From the NCBI GenBank assembly GCA_028287895.1, contig JAQBOV010000046.1:31516-95515 (forward strand): DNA of 64,000 bases, given 5' to 3'. The translations under genes and the position numbers were made by a program. Shown here one piece after another: positions 44,241-53,661 of this stretch. The DNA is from Mucilaginibacter sp. GTDB taxonomy: Bacteria > Bacteroidota > Bacteroidia > Sphingobacteriales > Sphingobacteriaceae. The notes below the pieces were generated by a model, which saw nothing but the letters and a program-made list of their open reading frames with translations, did not search any database and was not told where the DNA came from. The stretch's first letter is position 1, and every line of letters begins with the position of its first letter.

Positions 44241-46394
44241 ATGATAAAAAGCAGCCATAAAGGTTTCGCAGGTAAACTGTTAATTGCCCTGAATATCTTC
44301 ATCTTATTTTTACTGGCGGCAGCCGGTCGCCTGGTGATACCGCAATGGTTACAACCTGCAGGCAGGCTGCATCCTGTGATACTGCACTTCCCCATTGTGA
44401 TACTTATACTGGCCATGTTGCTAGAGGTTTTCCGCTTCAGAGCTGAACTTGCCAAAGAAAAGTTTTACCAGGAATTTACCACTATGCTATTACTTACCGG
44501 CGCTCTTTTTTCGGCAATAACAGTGATCATGGGCCTGTTCCTCTCACGCGAGCCGGGATACGAAGGCAGCAATTTACTATGGCATAAATGGTTTGGTGTA
44601 AGCATTGCTTTTGCTTCCTCGTTTATCTATTGGTTCAGGGACACCAGTTGGTACGGTGCCAAATTAGCCCGGACTTGTGCGGTCGTGATGGTGTTTTGCC
44701 TGGTCATAGCAGGGCATTACGGCGCCGATATCTCACATGGTGATAATTTTATATTAGCTCCGGTAATGCAAAAAAAGCTTGTCCCGATCGATAAAGCATT
44801 AATATACCAGGACGTGATACAACCCATATTTGAAAGTAAATGCACCGGTTGCCATAACCCCGACAAACTGAAAGGAGGCCTAATGCTAATAGATGAGGGC
44901 TCTGTTTTGAAAGGCGGAAGGACGGGTAAATTGTTCCTTCCCGGCCAGCCGCAGATCAGCCTGTTATTACAGCGTATCCATTTGCCAGCTGAGGAGAAAA
45001 AGCACATGCCGCCTGCCGGAAAAACCCAGTTAACACCCACGGAAATGAATCTGCTTTATCTTTGGGTGAAGGGAAATACCGGGTTTAAGAAAAAGGTGAT
45101 CGACCTGCCGGCCAATGATTCCTTAAGAGTGATCGCGGCTACCTTATTAAAGCCTGCTGAAATTACCGAAGAAAAGTATGATTTTGCTGCCGCAGATGAT
45201 AAGATCATCAAAAAGCTGAATAATAATTACCGCGGTATTTATCCCCTGAGCTCCGCTTCTGCGGCATTAGCGGTTGTGATCTATAATAAAACGGCCTATG
45301 CGCCCAAAGTTTTAGCCGACCTAAGCGAGCTAAAAAAACAAATTGTGTCACTCGATCTGCATAAAATGCCGGTTAAGGATGCCGAGCTAAAAATTATTGC
45401 ACAGTTTGTGAATCTGCGCACGCTCAATCTGAATTTCACCGACATAACCGGTACCGGTTTAAAGGAGTTAGCTTCGCTAAAATATTTGAGGTCATTGTCT
45501 GTAGCCGGCACCAAACTTAGCTTTCATGCACTCGATCAGTTAAGCAAGTTTAAAAGTCTGGGCGAATTGACAATCTGGAACACCGGGATAAGTGCCGCTG
45601 ATATTGAGCGACTAAAAAAGGCCAGCAGGCAGATACAATTTATAGAGGGTTTTAAGGATGATGGTAAAATCATCCGGATTATTCCCCCTCAAATTAAAAA
45701 CACCCAATTTGTTTTCTCCAAACCCATTCCCCTTCTGCTGAGCCACCCGATCAAAGGAACTGATATTCGTTACACCACGGATGGCACTGACCCGGATAGT
45801 GCGGGCTCTGCCCTGTATCAGCCTGGTATAATGATCAGCGATAAGGTGACTGTCAAAGCGAAAGCTTTCAAGGCAGGATGGTATGGCAGCGATATCATTG
45901 ATTATACTTTTTATAAGAATACTTACAAACCCGATAGCATTCGATTTTTGACGATTCCCAGCGACAGGTACCAGGCTGATGGTGCAAAAACATTAACAGA
46001 CGGCGAACTGGGGGGGATGAATTCCGGTAACGGAAAATGGTTGGGATACCAAACCGATATGGCAGTGCTGATGTATTTTGATAAGCCGATAAAACCGCAT
46101 AGCCTAACCTTAAACTGTCTGAAAGTAATAGATGGCCAGATATTTTTGCCAACCGAGGTGCAGGTATGGGGTGGCAGGGATAAATCGCATTTAAGGCTGA
46201 TGAGCACCTTAAAGACCGGGGAACAAAAGAAAGGTGACCCGGCAATAATTAGCAGCTTGGTTTGTAAATTAACCTCCCCTTCCCCCATTTCCTGCATAAA
46301 GTTAGTAGCTAAGCCCATCTATAAATTACCCGCCTGGCATCCCGCTAAAGGAAAACCATCATGGATCTTTGCGGATGAGGTATTTTTGAATTAG
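44241..46394 (+). CDS. DUF2231 membrane protein fused to cytochrome c, LRR and chitobiase-like domains
   Basis: This 717-residue protein starts with four membrane helices of a DUF2231 domain (LHPVILHFPIVILILAMLLE and following). A planctomycete-type cytochrome follows, with SKCTGCHNPDKLKGG (CxxCH, about residue 198) and HMPPAGKTQLT. Next come a leucine-rich part (LRTLNLNFTDITGTGLKELA), a chitobiase C-terminal-like segment (DIRYTTDGTDPDSAGSALYQ) and a discoidin-like end. This domain mix is typical of the planctomycete-type cassette. It is probably the membrane anchor and electron-transfer component. It ends the cassette. Confidence 0.85.
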   Translation: MIKSSHKGFAGKLLIALNIFILFLLAAAGRLVIPQWLQPAGRLHPVILHFPIVILILAMLLEVFRFRAELAKEKFYQEFTTMLLLTGALFSAITVIMGLFLSREPGYEGSNLLWHKWFGVSIAFASSFIYWFRDTSWYGAKLARTCAVVMVFCLVIAGHYGADISHGDNFILAPVMQKKLVPIDKALIYQDVIQPIFESKCTGCHNPDKLKGGLMLIDEGSVLKGGRTGKLFLPGQPQISLLLQRIHLPAEEKKHMPPAGKTQLTPTEMNLLYLWVKGNTGFKKKVIDLPANDSLRVIAATLLKPAEITEEKYDFAAADDKIIKKLNNNYRGIYPLSSASAALAVVIYNKTAYAPKVLADLSELKKQIVSLDLHKMPVKDAELKIIAQFVNLRTLNLNFTDITGTGLKELASLKYLRSLSVAGTKLSFHALDQLSKFKSLGELTIWNTGISAADIERLKKASRQIQFIEGFKDDGKIIRIIPPQIKNTQFVFSKPIPLLLSHPIKGTDIRYTTDGTDPDSAGSALYQPGIMISDKVTVKAKAFKAGWYGSDIIDYTFYKNTYKPDSIRFLTIPSDRYQADGAKTLTDGELGGMNSGNGKWLGYQTDMAVLMYFDKPIKPHSLTLNCLKVIDGQIFLPTEVQVWGGRDKSHLRLMSTLKTGEQKKGDPAIISSLVCKLTSPSPISCIKLVAKPIYKLPAWHPAKGKPSWIFADEVFLN

Positions 46395-46526
46395 GGATTA
46401 ATTTCAATAAAATCAGACCGGCTCCGACTTGTGTTCGTTTGCGATAAGATTAATCGGAAAGCATAATATTTATACAATCTCCCTAAAAAGTATTACTTTT
46501 CGGTATCCAAACCGTATAAAGCTATT

Positions 46527-48872
46527 GTGAAAAAAAGACCTTTATTGATCTATACTGTTTTACTATTACTGGCTGTTACAGCCGCTTATTCCAATCACTT
46601 CCATAACGGATTTCATTTTGACGATACGCACTCCGTGGTGGATAATCCATATATACGCGATCTTAAAAACATCCCGCTGTTTTTTAAAGACGGAGCCACC
46701 AGCAGTATCCTGCCTCAAAACCAGGCTTACCGCCCGGTGGTGACCTCCTCGCTTGCCCTGGATTATAAAATCGGTAACGGGTATGATCTGTTTAGCTTTC
46801 ACTTTTTTACCTTTATCCTGTTCCTGGGGCAGGGGCTGTTGATGCTTCTATTTTTCAAGAAGTTATTCAGCCTGTCCTCTTCCAATAAATATACCGCGTA
46901 CCTCGCATTATTCGCCACAGCCTGGTACATGCTGCACCCGGCAATTGCCGAAACGGTGAACTATATTATAGCACGCTCGGATATACAATCGACACTTGCT
47001 GTAGTGGCGGGTTTTGTACTTTACACCTACTCACCTTTTTGCAAAAAGACCTTACTTTATCTTATACCGGTCGGCATAGGTGCTTTGGCCAAACCGCCGG
47101 CAGTAATGTTTGCACCGTTGTTATTTGTTTATATTCTGTTGTTTGAAGAAAAATTGAGCCTGTTTGATATTTTCAAAAGGGCAAATCTCAAACAATTGTG
47201 GAACAGCACAAGAAAAAGCCTGCCTGCTTTTATTTTTTGTGCTTTGTTATACCTGCTTATCAGCATACTCACTCCAAAAACATGGAAAGCGGGTGGTGAT
47301 TCGCCATTACAATATCTGATCACACAACCCTATGTTATCCTGCATTATTTTGGCACTTTTTTCTGGCCAACAGGCTTAAGCGCCGACTCAGATTGGGGCT
47401 TGTTACACGGTATATGGGATGCCCGTTTCTTTACAGGCTGCAGTTTTATCCTGTTGATGTCAGGCGCCGCCCTTTACACTTCTAAAACAGCATTATTACG
47501 TCCCATCAGTTTTGGTATATTATGGTTCTTTCTTGCCCTTTTACCAACCTCCAGCATCATCCCTTTAGGTGAAGTTTTAAACGATCACCGCATGTTTTTT
47601 CCTTTTGTCGGTCTGGTCATCAGCGTAAGCTGGACCCTGGGGCTGGTAATATTTAAATTGGCGGGAAACAGCGATTCTCTATCCGCAAAATATAAAGTGC
47701 TGATCTTGCTGCCAGCGCTGATATTGCTTTGTACCTGCACATACGGTACCTGGAAACGCAACGAGGTCTGGCGCACGGAAGAAAGTTTATGGTTCAATGT
47801 GACGATAAAAAGTCCTAAAAATGGCCGGGGCCTTATGAATTATGGTCTGATAAAACTCGATGAAGGCAATTATGCCCAGGCGGAAAAGTATTTTAATAAA
47901 GCGATGCAATTATCACCCACCTATTCCTACTTATATGTCAACATCGGAGTATTAAAAGAGAAAACGGGCGATTATGCAGCTGCGGAGAATCATTTTTTGC
48001 GGGGGATTTCATTTGGCGGTGCTTATGCAAGCCATTATTTTATTTACGGCCGGTTTTTGTATAGGCAGGCGCGTTTTATTGAGGCCCAGGTAATGCTTCA
48101 AAAGGCAATCGCATTATCCGGTTCCTATATGGATCCGCGCCTGCTTTTAATGAAAACGTATGAGCTTTTGGGCGAATGGAACCAGTTAAAAAACCTGGCC
48201 ACGAGCACCCTTAAAATCGCGCCCGGCAATGAAGCTGCATTAGTTTTCCTGGATGACGGTGTAAAAGGAAAAACCAGGGCAGAAAAACAACAGGATAAAG
48301 TAAAACTGGCGCCAACAGCGGAAAAGTACTTATCTCTGAGCCTTGATTATTACACTGAAGGGAAATATGGACAATGCATTAATGCAGCTAAAGAAGCGCT
48401 GAATTTAAAACCTAATTATGCTGAAGCTTATAATAATATAGGCTGTGCCTATAATGCTTTAGATGAGTTTAACAAAGCTAACCAGGCACTGAAAATGGCC
48501 CTGGCCGCAGAACCCGGTTATCAATTAGCAAAAAATAACCTGCGACTATCAGAAATGCATAAACATATTTCAGATGATATCATAAGCGCCAAACCTTATA
48601 CAGCCGAAGATTATTTAACCCAAAGCCTGACCTATTTCAATCAAAAGCAATATGAACTGTGCATAGCCGCATGCGTAAGCGCTTTGATGATCAAACCGGA
48701 TTATGACCTGGCCTACAATAACCTGTGTATCGCTTATGTTGAACTGGGCCAATGGGATGACGCCATAATGGTTGGCGAAAAAGGCTTGAAAATCAATCCT
48801 CACTTCGAGCGGTTGAAAAACAATTTGGCACAGGCAGTGGAAGGGAAAAAGAATAGCCGGAAAGGGAGGTGA
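46527..48872 (+). CDS. Membrane TPR protein, TMTC/GT-C glycosyltransferase-like
   Basis: In this 781-residue protein the N-terminal half has about ten membrane helices and the loop NGFHFDDTHSVVDNPYIRD with conserved DD, typical of GT-C/TMTC-like mannosyltransferases. The C-terminal half is a run of tetratricopeptide repeats (GNYAQAEKYFNKAMQLSP, YAEAYNNIGCAYNALDEF, YDLAYNNLCIAYVELG). Such proteins may transfer sugars to exported proteins; the donor is unknown. The start codon is GTG at 46527. It is transcribed alone, 132 bases after the previous cassette. Confidence 0.8.
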   Translation: MKKRPLLIYTVLLLLAVTAAYSNHFHNGFHFDDTHSVVDNPYIRDLKNIPLFFKDGATSSILPQNQAYRPVVTSSLALDYKIGNGYDLFSFHFFTFILFLGQGLLMLLFFKKLFSLSSSNKYTAYLALFATAWYMLHPAIAETVNYIIARSDIQSTLAVVAGFVLYTYSPFCKKTLLYLIPVGIGALAKPPAVMFAPLLFVYILLFEEKLSLFDIFKRANLKQLWNSTRKSLPAFIFCALLYLLISILTPKTWKAGGDSPLQYLITQPYVILHYFGTFFWPTGLSADSDWGLLHGIWDARFFTGCSFILLMSGAALYTSKTALLRPISFGILWFFLALLPTSSIIPLGEVLNDHRMFFPFVGLVISVSWTLGLVIFKLAGNSDSLSAKYKVLILLPALILLCTCTYGTWKRNEVWRTEESLWFNVTIKSPKNGRGLMNYGLIKLDEGNYAQAEKYFNKAMQLSPTYSYLYVNIGVLKEKTGDYAAAENHFLRGISFGGAYASHYFIYGRFLYRQARFIEAQVMLQKAIALSGSYMDPRLLLMKTYELLGEWNQLKNLATSTLKIAPGNEAALVFLDDGVKGKTRAEKQQDKVKLAPTAEKYLSLSLDYYTEGKYGQCINAAKEALNLKPNYAEAYNNIGCAYNALDEFNKANQALKMALAAEPGYQLAKNNLRLSEMHKHISDDIISAKPYTAEDYLTQSLTYFNQKQYELCIAACVSALMIKPDYDLAYNNLCIAYVELGQWDDAIMVGEKGLKINPHFERLKNNLAQAVEGKKNSRKGR

Positions 48873-48959
48873 TCAGTGACGGGAGAATAGTGATTGGTTG
48901 CTGATCGCCTCCGGTGTGAAACCAGCCAAAATAATATCGGTTTTTGAGCAAATAACTAA

Positions 48960-49832
48960 TTAGATCTGCCTGTTGAAAAAGAATGCTTTAACGTCCGGCT
49001 CTGAGGAGGTAATAACCGGTTTCAAAAGTGTCAAGGCAAACGTTAAAAACAGCGCTTTTAATTTACCCATTCCCCTGTCGGCCATTATCCGTTCTTTTAC
49101 ACTTGAAAAATCAAGCGTATCCAATATCAGCACATTTACGGTTGAGAATCCGTGCCTGTTTAACAGCAGTTTCATGTTATGCTCGTTAAAATAGTTCATA
49201 TGAGGGCTATGGAAATTAAACTGCCATAACCGGTTTAAAAAACCACTGAAACCCAGTTTGTGCATCCCGGTAGCCATTTTATTAAAAAACCCGGTGCTCA
49301 TGGGTAAATTAATGATGACTATGCCATCATCGTTCAGATCTTTTTTCAGGTTTTCAACCAATCCGTTGACGTCTTCAATATGTTCAAAAACATCATTGAA
49401 AATAATAAAATCATAGCCCTTCTCTTTTTTAGGATTCACATCCGGGTAAAAGCCATAAATAATATCGAGGTTATTCTCCTTATGATAATGCTCATATATC
49501 CTTTCCGGCTCAATGCCAATGCAATCGATATTGTTTTCTTTACAGGTCTCCAGCCACCAGCCATTGCCGCTGCCTATTTCCAGTCCGCTGATTTTATTCG
49601 GCTTATTTCCCTGGTATCTTTGTAATTCCCTGATGATGGTGGCAAAATTTTTCAGCCGCACTTTCTTCAGTCCGATATCACGCGATTCCGACTCCAGGTC
49701 GGATTGAAAAGAATGCTCAAAGCGGGCATCAGAATTCAGCAAACCGCAGTTCGCGCATTGGTAAACATTGAATCTGAGCCTGAATTTTAACTTTAACGGA
49801 TTGCCGCAAACCGGGCAGGTTGAATGATCCAT
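48960..49832 (-). CDS. Class I SAM-dependent methyltransferase with zinc ribbon
   Basis: This 290-residue protein has an N-terminal zinc-ribbon-like CPVCGNPL...CANCGLL (two CxxC), followed by a Rossmann methyltransferase: GLEIGSGNGWWLETCKE (motif I), GIEPERIYEHY, FIIFNDVFEHIEDVNGL and IINLPMS. Similar ribbon methyltransferases belong to polysaccharide and lipid-glycan gene sets. It is the third gene of a minus-strand operon with DUF2304 and a GT2 glycosyltransferase, so it probably modifies a surface glycan. Confidence 0.82.
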   Translation of the reverse strand: MDHSTCPVCGNPLKLKFRLRFNVYQCANCGLLNSDARFEHSFQSDLESESRDIGLKKVRLKNFATIIRELQRYQGNKPNKISGLEIGSGNGWWLETCKENNIDCIGIEPERIYEHYHKENNLDIIYGFYPDVNPKKEKGYDFIIFNDVFEHIEDVNGLVENLKKDLNDDGIVIINLPMSTGFFNKMATGMHKLGFSGFLNRLWQFNFHSPHMNYFNEHNMKLLLNRHGFSTVNVLILDTLDFSSVKERIMADRGMGKLKALFLTFALTLLKPVITSSEPDVKAFFFNRQI

Positions 49833-49836
49833 CTAT

Positions 49837-50199
49837 CTATAAAGGTTTTTTGTTATTATTTAAATGTTTTTCGAACCGTTCTTTCAGAAGCGAGATTTCC
49901 TGGGCCAGTTTTTTATTGTCATTGTGCAACTTTGAAGCTACCACGCTCAGGTGCAGCAGGTAGATCAGTATGGCAAATATAAATCCCGTAAATACCAGGT
50001 TTGGCGCCTCATAAACCCCGGTAATGCGGGCCATTACCTCCAGGCCGTTTCGCCAGAAAGAGAACAGCATTAACACGGCCGTACATATTACCCACACAAT
50101 AGCATACTCCTCCCTAAGTCTGCCTTTGATGATCAGGCGGGAAATATAGAAAACAAATAAAACATTAGCGGCAATGGTGATGATCTGTATTTTGGCCAT
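49837..50199 (-). CDS. DUF2304 membrane protein
   Basis: This 120-residue protein has three membrane helices (IITIAANVLFVFYISRLIIK, YAIVWVICTAVLMLFSFW and LVFTGFIFAILIYLLHLSVV) and a C-terminal coiled coil. DUF2304 genes typically stand between polyprenyl-phosphate glycosyltransferases and glycan methyltransferases, exactly as here. Spacing is 4 bases on both sides. It is probably part of a membrane complex for glycan modification. Confidence 0.85.
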   Translation of the reverse strand: MAKIQIITIAANVLFVFYISRLIIKGRLREEYAIVWVICTAVLMLFSFWRNGLEVMARITGVYEAPNLVFTGFIFAILIYLLHLSVVASKLHNDNKKLAQEISLLKERFEKHLNNNKKPL

Positions 50200-50203
50200 T
50201 TTA

Positions 50204-50914
50204 TTAAGGTTTACGAATGAATGAAAACAACATTGCCAGGCTTACTTTAATACAATAATATAAGGAGCCGAAATGGCGTATGGAGGAGGTGCCGCCCAGC
50301 CTCGGGCTCATGAGCACTGCCACTTCCGCGATATTTAATCCGGCTTTTGAGAATACGACCAGCGATTCCGGTTCCGGGTATTCATCCGGGTAATTTACGG
50401 CGGCGATTTCAATGGCGGCACGGTCAAACAACCGGAAACCGGAAGTACTGTCGTAAATCTGCAGTCCGGTCATCAGACGGTTTACCCAGTGAAAATACCT
50501 TATCCCCATCCTCCTTGCAAAAGACGATTGAAAACCCTTCTTCTCCAAAAAACGTGAACCGATGACTACATTGGCACCCGTTTCCAAATGAAAGGCCACC
50601 AGCTTTGCAAGTTCTTTTGGCGGATGCTGCCCGTCGCCATCCAGTTGTATGGCGATGTCAAAGCCATTATCACGGGCGTAAAGGATACCTGTTTGCACAG
50701 CCCCCCCGATACCCAGGTTCACAGGCAGGTTGATCACCGCAGCCTGGCTTTTTTTTGCTACTGCCGAAGTATTATCCTTTGAACAATCATTAACGACCAA
50801 AACCTCCATTTGATAACCGCCCGGTAAGGTCGTCTGTTGCAATTCACATAATACATCTGGCAGCGAGGCCTCTTCGTTATAACATGGAATTACAATTAAA
50901 ACTTTACCAGGCAT
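50204..50914 (-). CDS. Family 2 glycosyltransferase (polyprenyl-phosphate type)
   Basis: This 236-residue GT-A enzyme starts VLIVIPCYNEEASLPDVL and contains VLVVNDCSKDNTSAVA, AIQLDGDGQHPPKEL (DxD-type metal site), IGSRFLE and RYFHWVNRLMTGLQIYDSTS, as in dolichyl/undecaprenyl-phosphate sugar synthases. No C-terminal membrane helices are present, so it is the DPM1-like short form. First gene of the minus-strand glycan operon. Confidence 0.88.
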   Translation of the reverse strand: MPGKVLIVIPCYNEEASLPDVLCELQQTTLPGGYQMEVLVVNDCSKDNTSAVAKKSQAAVINLPVNLGIGGAVQTGILYARDNGFDIAIQLDGDGQHPPKELAKLVAFHLETGANVVIGSRFLEKKGFQSSFARRMGIRYFHWVNRLMTGLQIYDSTSGFRLFDRAAIEIAAVNYPDEYPEPESLVVFSKAGLNIAEVAVLMSPRLGGTSSIRHFGSLYYCIKVSLAMLFSFIRKP

Positions 50915-51083
50915 ATGATGTAAAAAGTAATTTAAGCTGATTAAAAAGGCGCTAAATTTCAGTGGTGAAATTAACTGTTTTTTGGAAAATACAATGCGGG
51001 TTTTGATTTAATCTGATTATGGATTTTGCATAATAAAAACATCCTGCCGGGTATGGTGTTATCCCTAAACAAATCAGATCACT

Positions 51084-51335
51084 ATGACTAACACTGAAAA
51101 TAAAACACCTGCAGGCACTGAAGGAATACACGAGTTTACCATGCAATATGGCGGCCGCGAGCTTGCATGCCGGGTGGAAAAAGACGGAGATAAGCTGAAG
51201 GTAAGCATCGATAACAATATCAATGCCGAACTGGAGGTTCATTGGGATGGTACCATAACTCAAACATCAGGTACTGCCCTTCCCGACTCGAATATCGAGT
51301 TTATCAAAAAGCAGGTATTGGGGCAGGATAAGTAA
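51084..51335 (+). CDS. Small conserved-looking hypothetical protein
   Basis: This 83-residue protein with beta-rich composition contains FTMQYGGRELACRVEKDGDK, VSIDNNINAELEVHWDGTIT and a C-terminal helix. No signal peptide or known family. It stands alone between two minus-strand genes. Codon use fits the neighbours. Confidence 0.55.
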   Translation: MTNTENKTPAGTEGIHEFTMQYGGRELACRVEKDGDKLKVSIDNNINAELEVHWDGTITQTSGTALPDSNIEFIKKQVLGQDK

Positions 51336-51366
51336 GCCTTGTATTGTTCTATTGCTATATTATTGC

Positions 51367-52086
51367 TCAGCCTAACACCTCTTCCAGCACCTCATGCGAG
51401 CGGATATGGCCGAAGCCTTCCATGTGCAGGGCATAGTACTCCAATAACTTTTGGACCAGGTAACGGCGTTCATCATTGCTGAAACGCAATAGGTGTATAT
51501 TTTCAAAACTGCATTGCAAAAGACTATAAAAATTCTGTGTGTGCGGCGGCGACAGGTAAGAAAAACCTTCAGGTTTATACTTGCTGAATACCCCATTCTT
51601 CATGTCGAAATAATCAGCATTGGAGGCCTGGTCAGGATAAAATCCCAGGTATCGTGTAAGGCGAGTCAGAAAAAGCAAATGAAAATTAGCCAAACCTTCC
51701 GACTGGTTATCCAGCCATTCTATCGCATTAAATACAAATTCGAATAAATTCTCATCTGCTGATTGCTGTCTTACCGATTTGTACAACACTTCATTCAGGA
51801 ACAGGATGAGACAACTTTTGATCACATCATAAGGGATTGTCTGTAATACGGGTGAATTTTTCAATTCGGCTATGCGCTGCACCTGGCCCGTATTCTTATG
51901 ATAGACCACCATATCCAGCAAATGCAAAGGTTGAAGCATGTTGCGGCTGATTTTGGCTTTGGGCTTCTTTACCGCATTGATCATATAAGACTGCAAACCA
52001 AATTTCTCCGTAAAAACCTGAACGATCACACTGCTTTCGCCATAGTCGGTGGTTTTAAAAACAATGCCCCGGGTTTTATGCAGCAT
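51367..52086 (-). CDS. recO: DNA repair protein RecO
   Basis: This 239-residue protein has an OB-fold N-terminus (KTRGIVFKTTDYGESSVIVQ, VFTEKFGLQSYMINAVKK), a helical middle and a C-terminal region of the RecO family. It loads RecA with RecR at single-strand gaps. Bacteroidota RecO often lacks zinc cysteines, as here. Its start overlaps the diacylglycerol-kinase gene by 11 bases, so the two are cotranscribed. Confidence 0.9.
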   Translation of the reverse strand: MLHKTRGIVFKTTDYGESSVIVQVFTEKFGLQSYMINAVKKPKAKISRNMLQPLHLLDMVVYHKNTGQVQRIAELKNSPVLQTIPYDVIKSCLILFLNEVLYKSVRQQSADENLFEFVFNAIEWLDNQSEGLANFHLLFLTRLTRYLGFYPDQASNADYFDMKNGVFSKYKPEGFSYLSPPHTQNFYSLLQCSFENIHLLRFSNDERRYLVQKLLEYYALHMEGFGHIRSHEVLEEVLG

Positions 52087-52444
52087 GTTGAATGAGGACT
52101 AACAGTTTCGGCACAAAAATAATCAGGCCAATGACCAGGGCACAAACAGCGGTGATCAGCACTGCCCCCGCGCTCATATCTTTTACCAGACCTGCTTTTT
52201 TATTATACTCCGGCGAAACCAGGTCGGTCAGGAACTCCAAAGCGGTATTAAACAATTCGGCTATTAATACCATCGCTATGCAGAGGATTATCCAAAGCCA
52301 TTCACCGGTAGAAATATGAAGGGTATAACCGGCATACAGCGTCACTAAAGCTGCTACCAGATGCACCCTGAAATTAAGCTGGGTTACAGATGCATGCCAG
52401 ATACCGTTCAAAGCATGACCAAAACCTCGTATAAATTTTTTCAT
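52076..52444 (-). CDS. dgkA: Diacylglycerol/undecaprenol kinase family protein (DgkA)
   Basis: This 122-residue integral membrane kinase of the DgkA type has three membrane helices and the signature LIAELFNTALEFLTDLVSPE followed by KDMSAGAVLI, the catalytic and ATP-binding region. It phosphorylates diacylglycerol or undecaprenol in the inner membrane. It is upstream of recO with overlapping ends; the promoter should lie in 52445-52636, which is occupied by a dispersed repeat. Confidence 0.9.
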   Translation of the reverse strand: MKKFIRGFGHALNGIWHASVTQLNFRVHLVAALVTLYAGYTLHISTGEWLWIILCIAMVLIAELFNTALEFLTDLVSPEYNKKAGLVKDMSAGAVLITAVCALVIGLIIFVPKLLVLIQHAA

Positions 52445-52470
52445 TGTCTCAAAAATAGTTTAAATCCCAC

Positions 52471-52580
52471 AGTCATTTCGAACGATCGCCAGAAATTATA
52501 AAACTTGCAAAGCGAAGACGCATCCTGCATAAGATTTCTCAGCTGCGCTTTGTCACTGCGCACATTTGCAGGAAATGACA
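52471..52580. repeat. Dispersed palindromic repeat (TCATTTCGAACG type)
   Basis: The region begins AGTCATTTCGAACGATCGCC and ends GGAAATGACA, with inverted TCATTTC/GAAATGA arms and internal AAGATTTCTC. This matches the style of the mobile palindromic repeats scattered between genes in Pedobacter/Mucilaginibacter genomes. It sits between dgkA and an SDR gene. Confidence 0.55.
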
Positions 52581-52636
52581 TTTTTGTTATTATATTTCAA
52601 TAAAAGCTGAGTAAATTTCGAGCTGGAAACCTATTA

Positions 52637-53413
52637 ATGGATCTAAAACTAAAAGATAAAGTAGCCATCGTACTGGCAGCAAGCAAAGGATTAGGCAAAG
52701 CGTCGGCCCTGGCGCTATCTGCCGAAGGGGCCAAAGTGGTTATCAGCTCACGCAACGCGGACGAATTGAATAAAACTGCTGCCGAAATACAACAGCAAAC
52801 CGGCAATGAAGTAATTGCTATCCCGGCAGATATTTCTATAGCAGAACAAATCATTACATTGATCAAAAAGACGGCAGATATTTTTGGCCGGATAGATATT
52901 CTGCTGAACAATGCCGGCGGACCGCCATTTGATAAGTTCGAAAACTTTGATGACGAGCAATGGCGAAAGGCATTTGAATTAAGCCTGCTTAGTTTTGCCC
53001 GCACCAGCCGCCAGGTATTGCCCTACATGCAAAGAGCTGGTGGCGGCCGCATAATTAATATCATCAGCGGATCGGTAAAATCGGTGCTAAATAATGCGGT
53101 TCTGTCAACCTCGATGCGCATGGGCGTGGTCGGTATGGCTAAACTGATGGCAGATGAGTTCGGGCCTTATCATATCACTGTCAACAACATAGCACCAGGC
53201 CTGATCCTGACCGACCGCATTCAGGAGACATTCCCCAAAGGTATGGATAAAGACCAGGCGTTGAAAGAAAAGACAAAAGCCATACCTGCGGGCCGCATCG
53301 GCAAACCGGAAGAACTGGGGGCACTGGTAGCCTTTTTAGCATCGGCCCAAGCGGCTTATATTAGCGGTACAACCATACAGGTGGATGGTGGTGCCAGCCG
53401 GGGCATATTTTAA
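52637..53413 (+). CDS. Short-chain dehydrogenase/reductase family protein
   Basis: This 258-residue Rossmann protein has AIVLAASKGLGKASALAL at the dinucleotide site, ILLNNAGGPPFD, and a family-typical C-terminus GRIGKPEELGALVAFLASAQ then YISGTTIQVDGG. The usual YxxxK catalytic pair is not present: the segment where it should be reads AVLSTSMRMGVVGMAKL. Such atypical SDRs with a conserved Arg-Gly-Val-Val segment exist, so the reaction cannot be assumed to be a standard oxidoreduction. Monocistronic. Confidence 0.85.
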   Translation: MDLKLKDKVAIVLAASKGLGKASALALSAEGAKVVISSRNADELNKTAAEIQQQTGNEVIAIPADISIAEQIITLIKKTADIFGRIDILLNNAGGPPFDKFENFDDEQWRKAFELSLLSFARTSRQVLPYMQRAGGGRIINIISGSVKSVLNNAVLSTSMRMGVVGMAKLMADEFGPYHITVNNIAPGLILTDRIQETFPKGMDKDQALKEKTKAIPAGRIGKPEELGALVAFLASAQAAYISGTTIQVDGGASRGIF

Positions 53414-53421
53414 TTATTTGC

Positions 53422-53613
53422 TCAGGCAGCAGGCTTTGGCTTTCTAAAATATTGAATAATGGAAATAATACCGCCGATAAACAGTGGAAATGAAAATCCA
53501 AATAAAAAGCTGCTCCACTTTTCAGTCAACGTGTTTTTAGTTAATGTGCTTACTGTAAAAAGGCATGTCCCTGATACGATAAAGACCGCTGCCCTGATTA
53601 AATTATTTTTCAT
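53422..53613 (-). CDS. Small two-helix membrane protein (paralogue 1)
   Basis: This 63-residue protein has hydrophobic helices AAVFIVSGTCLFTVSTLTKN and FSFPLFIGGIISIIQYF. It resembles the neighbouring gene at 53662 in layout and in the GIISII-x-x-x-Y segment. Unknown function. Confidence 0.5.
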   Translation of the reverse strand: MKNNLIRAAVFIVSGTCLFTVSTLTKNTLTEKWSSFLFGFSFPLFIGGIISIIQYFRKPKPAA

Positions 53614-53661
53614 ATCATCTTGTTTGTTATTCTTTTGCCTTAAATCGTTTTCTGTCAGATA

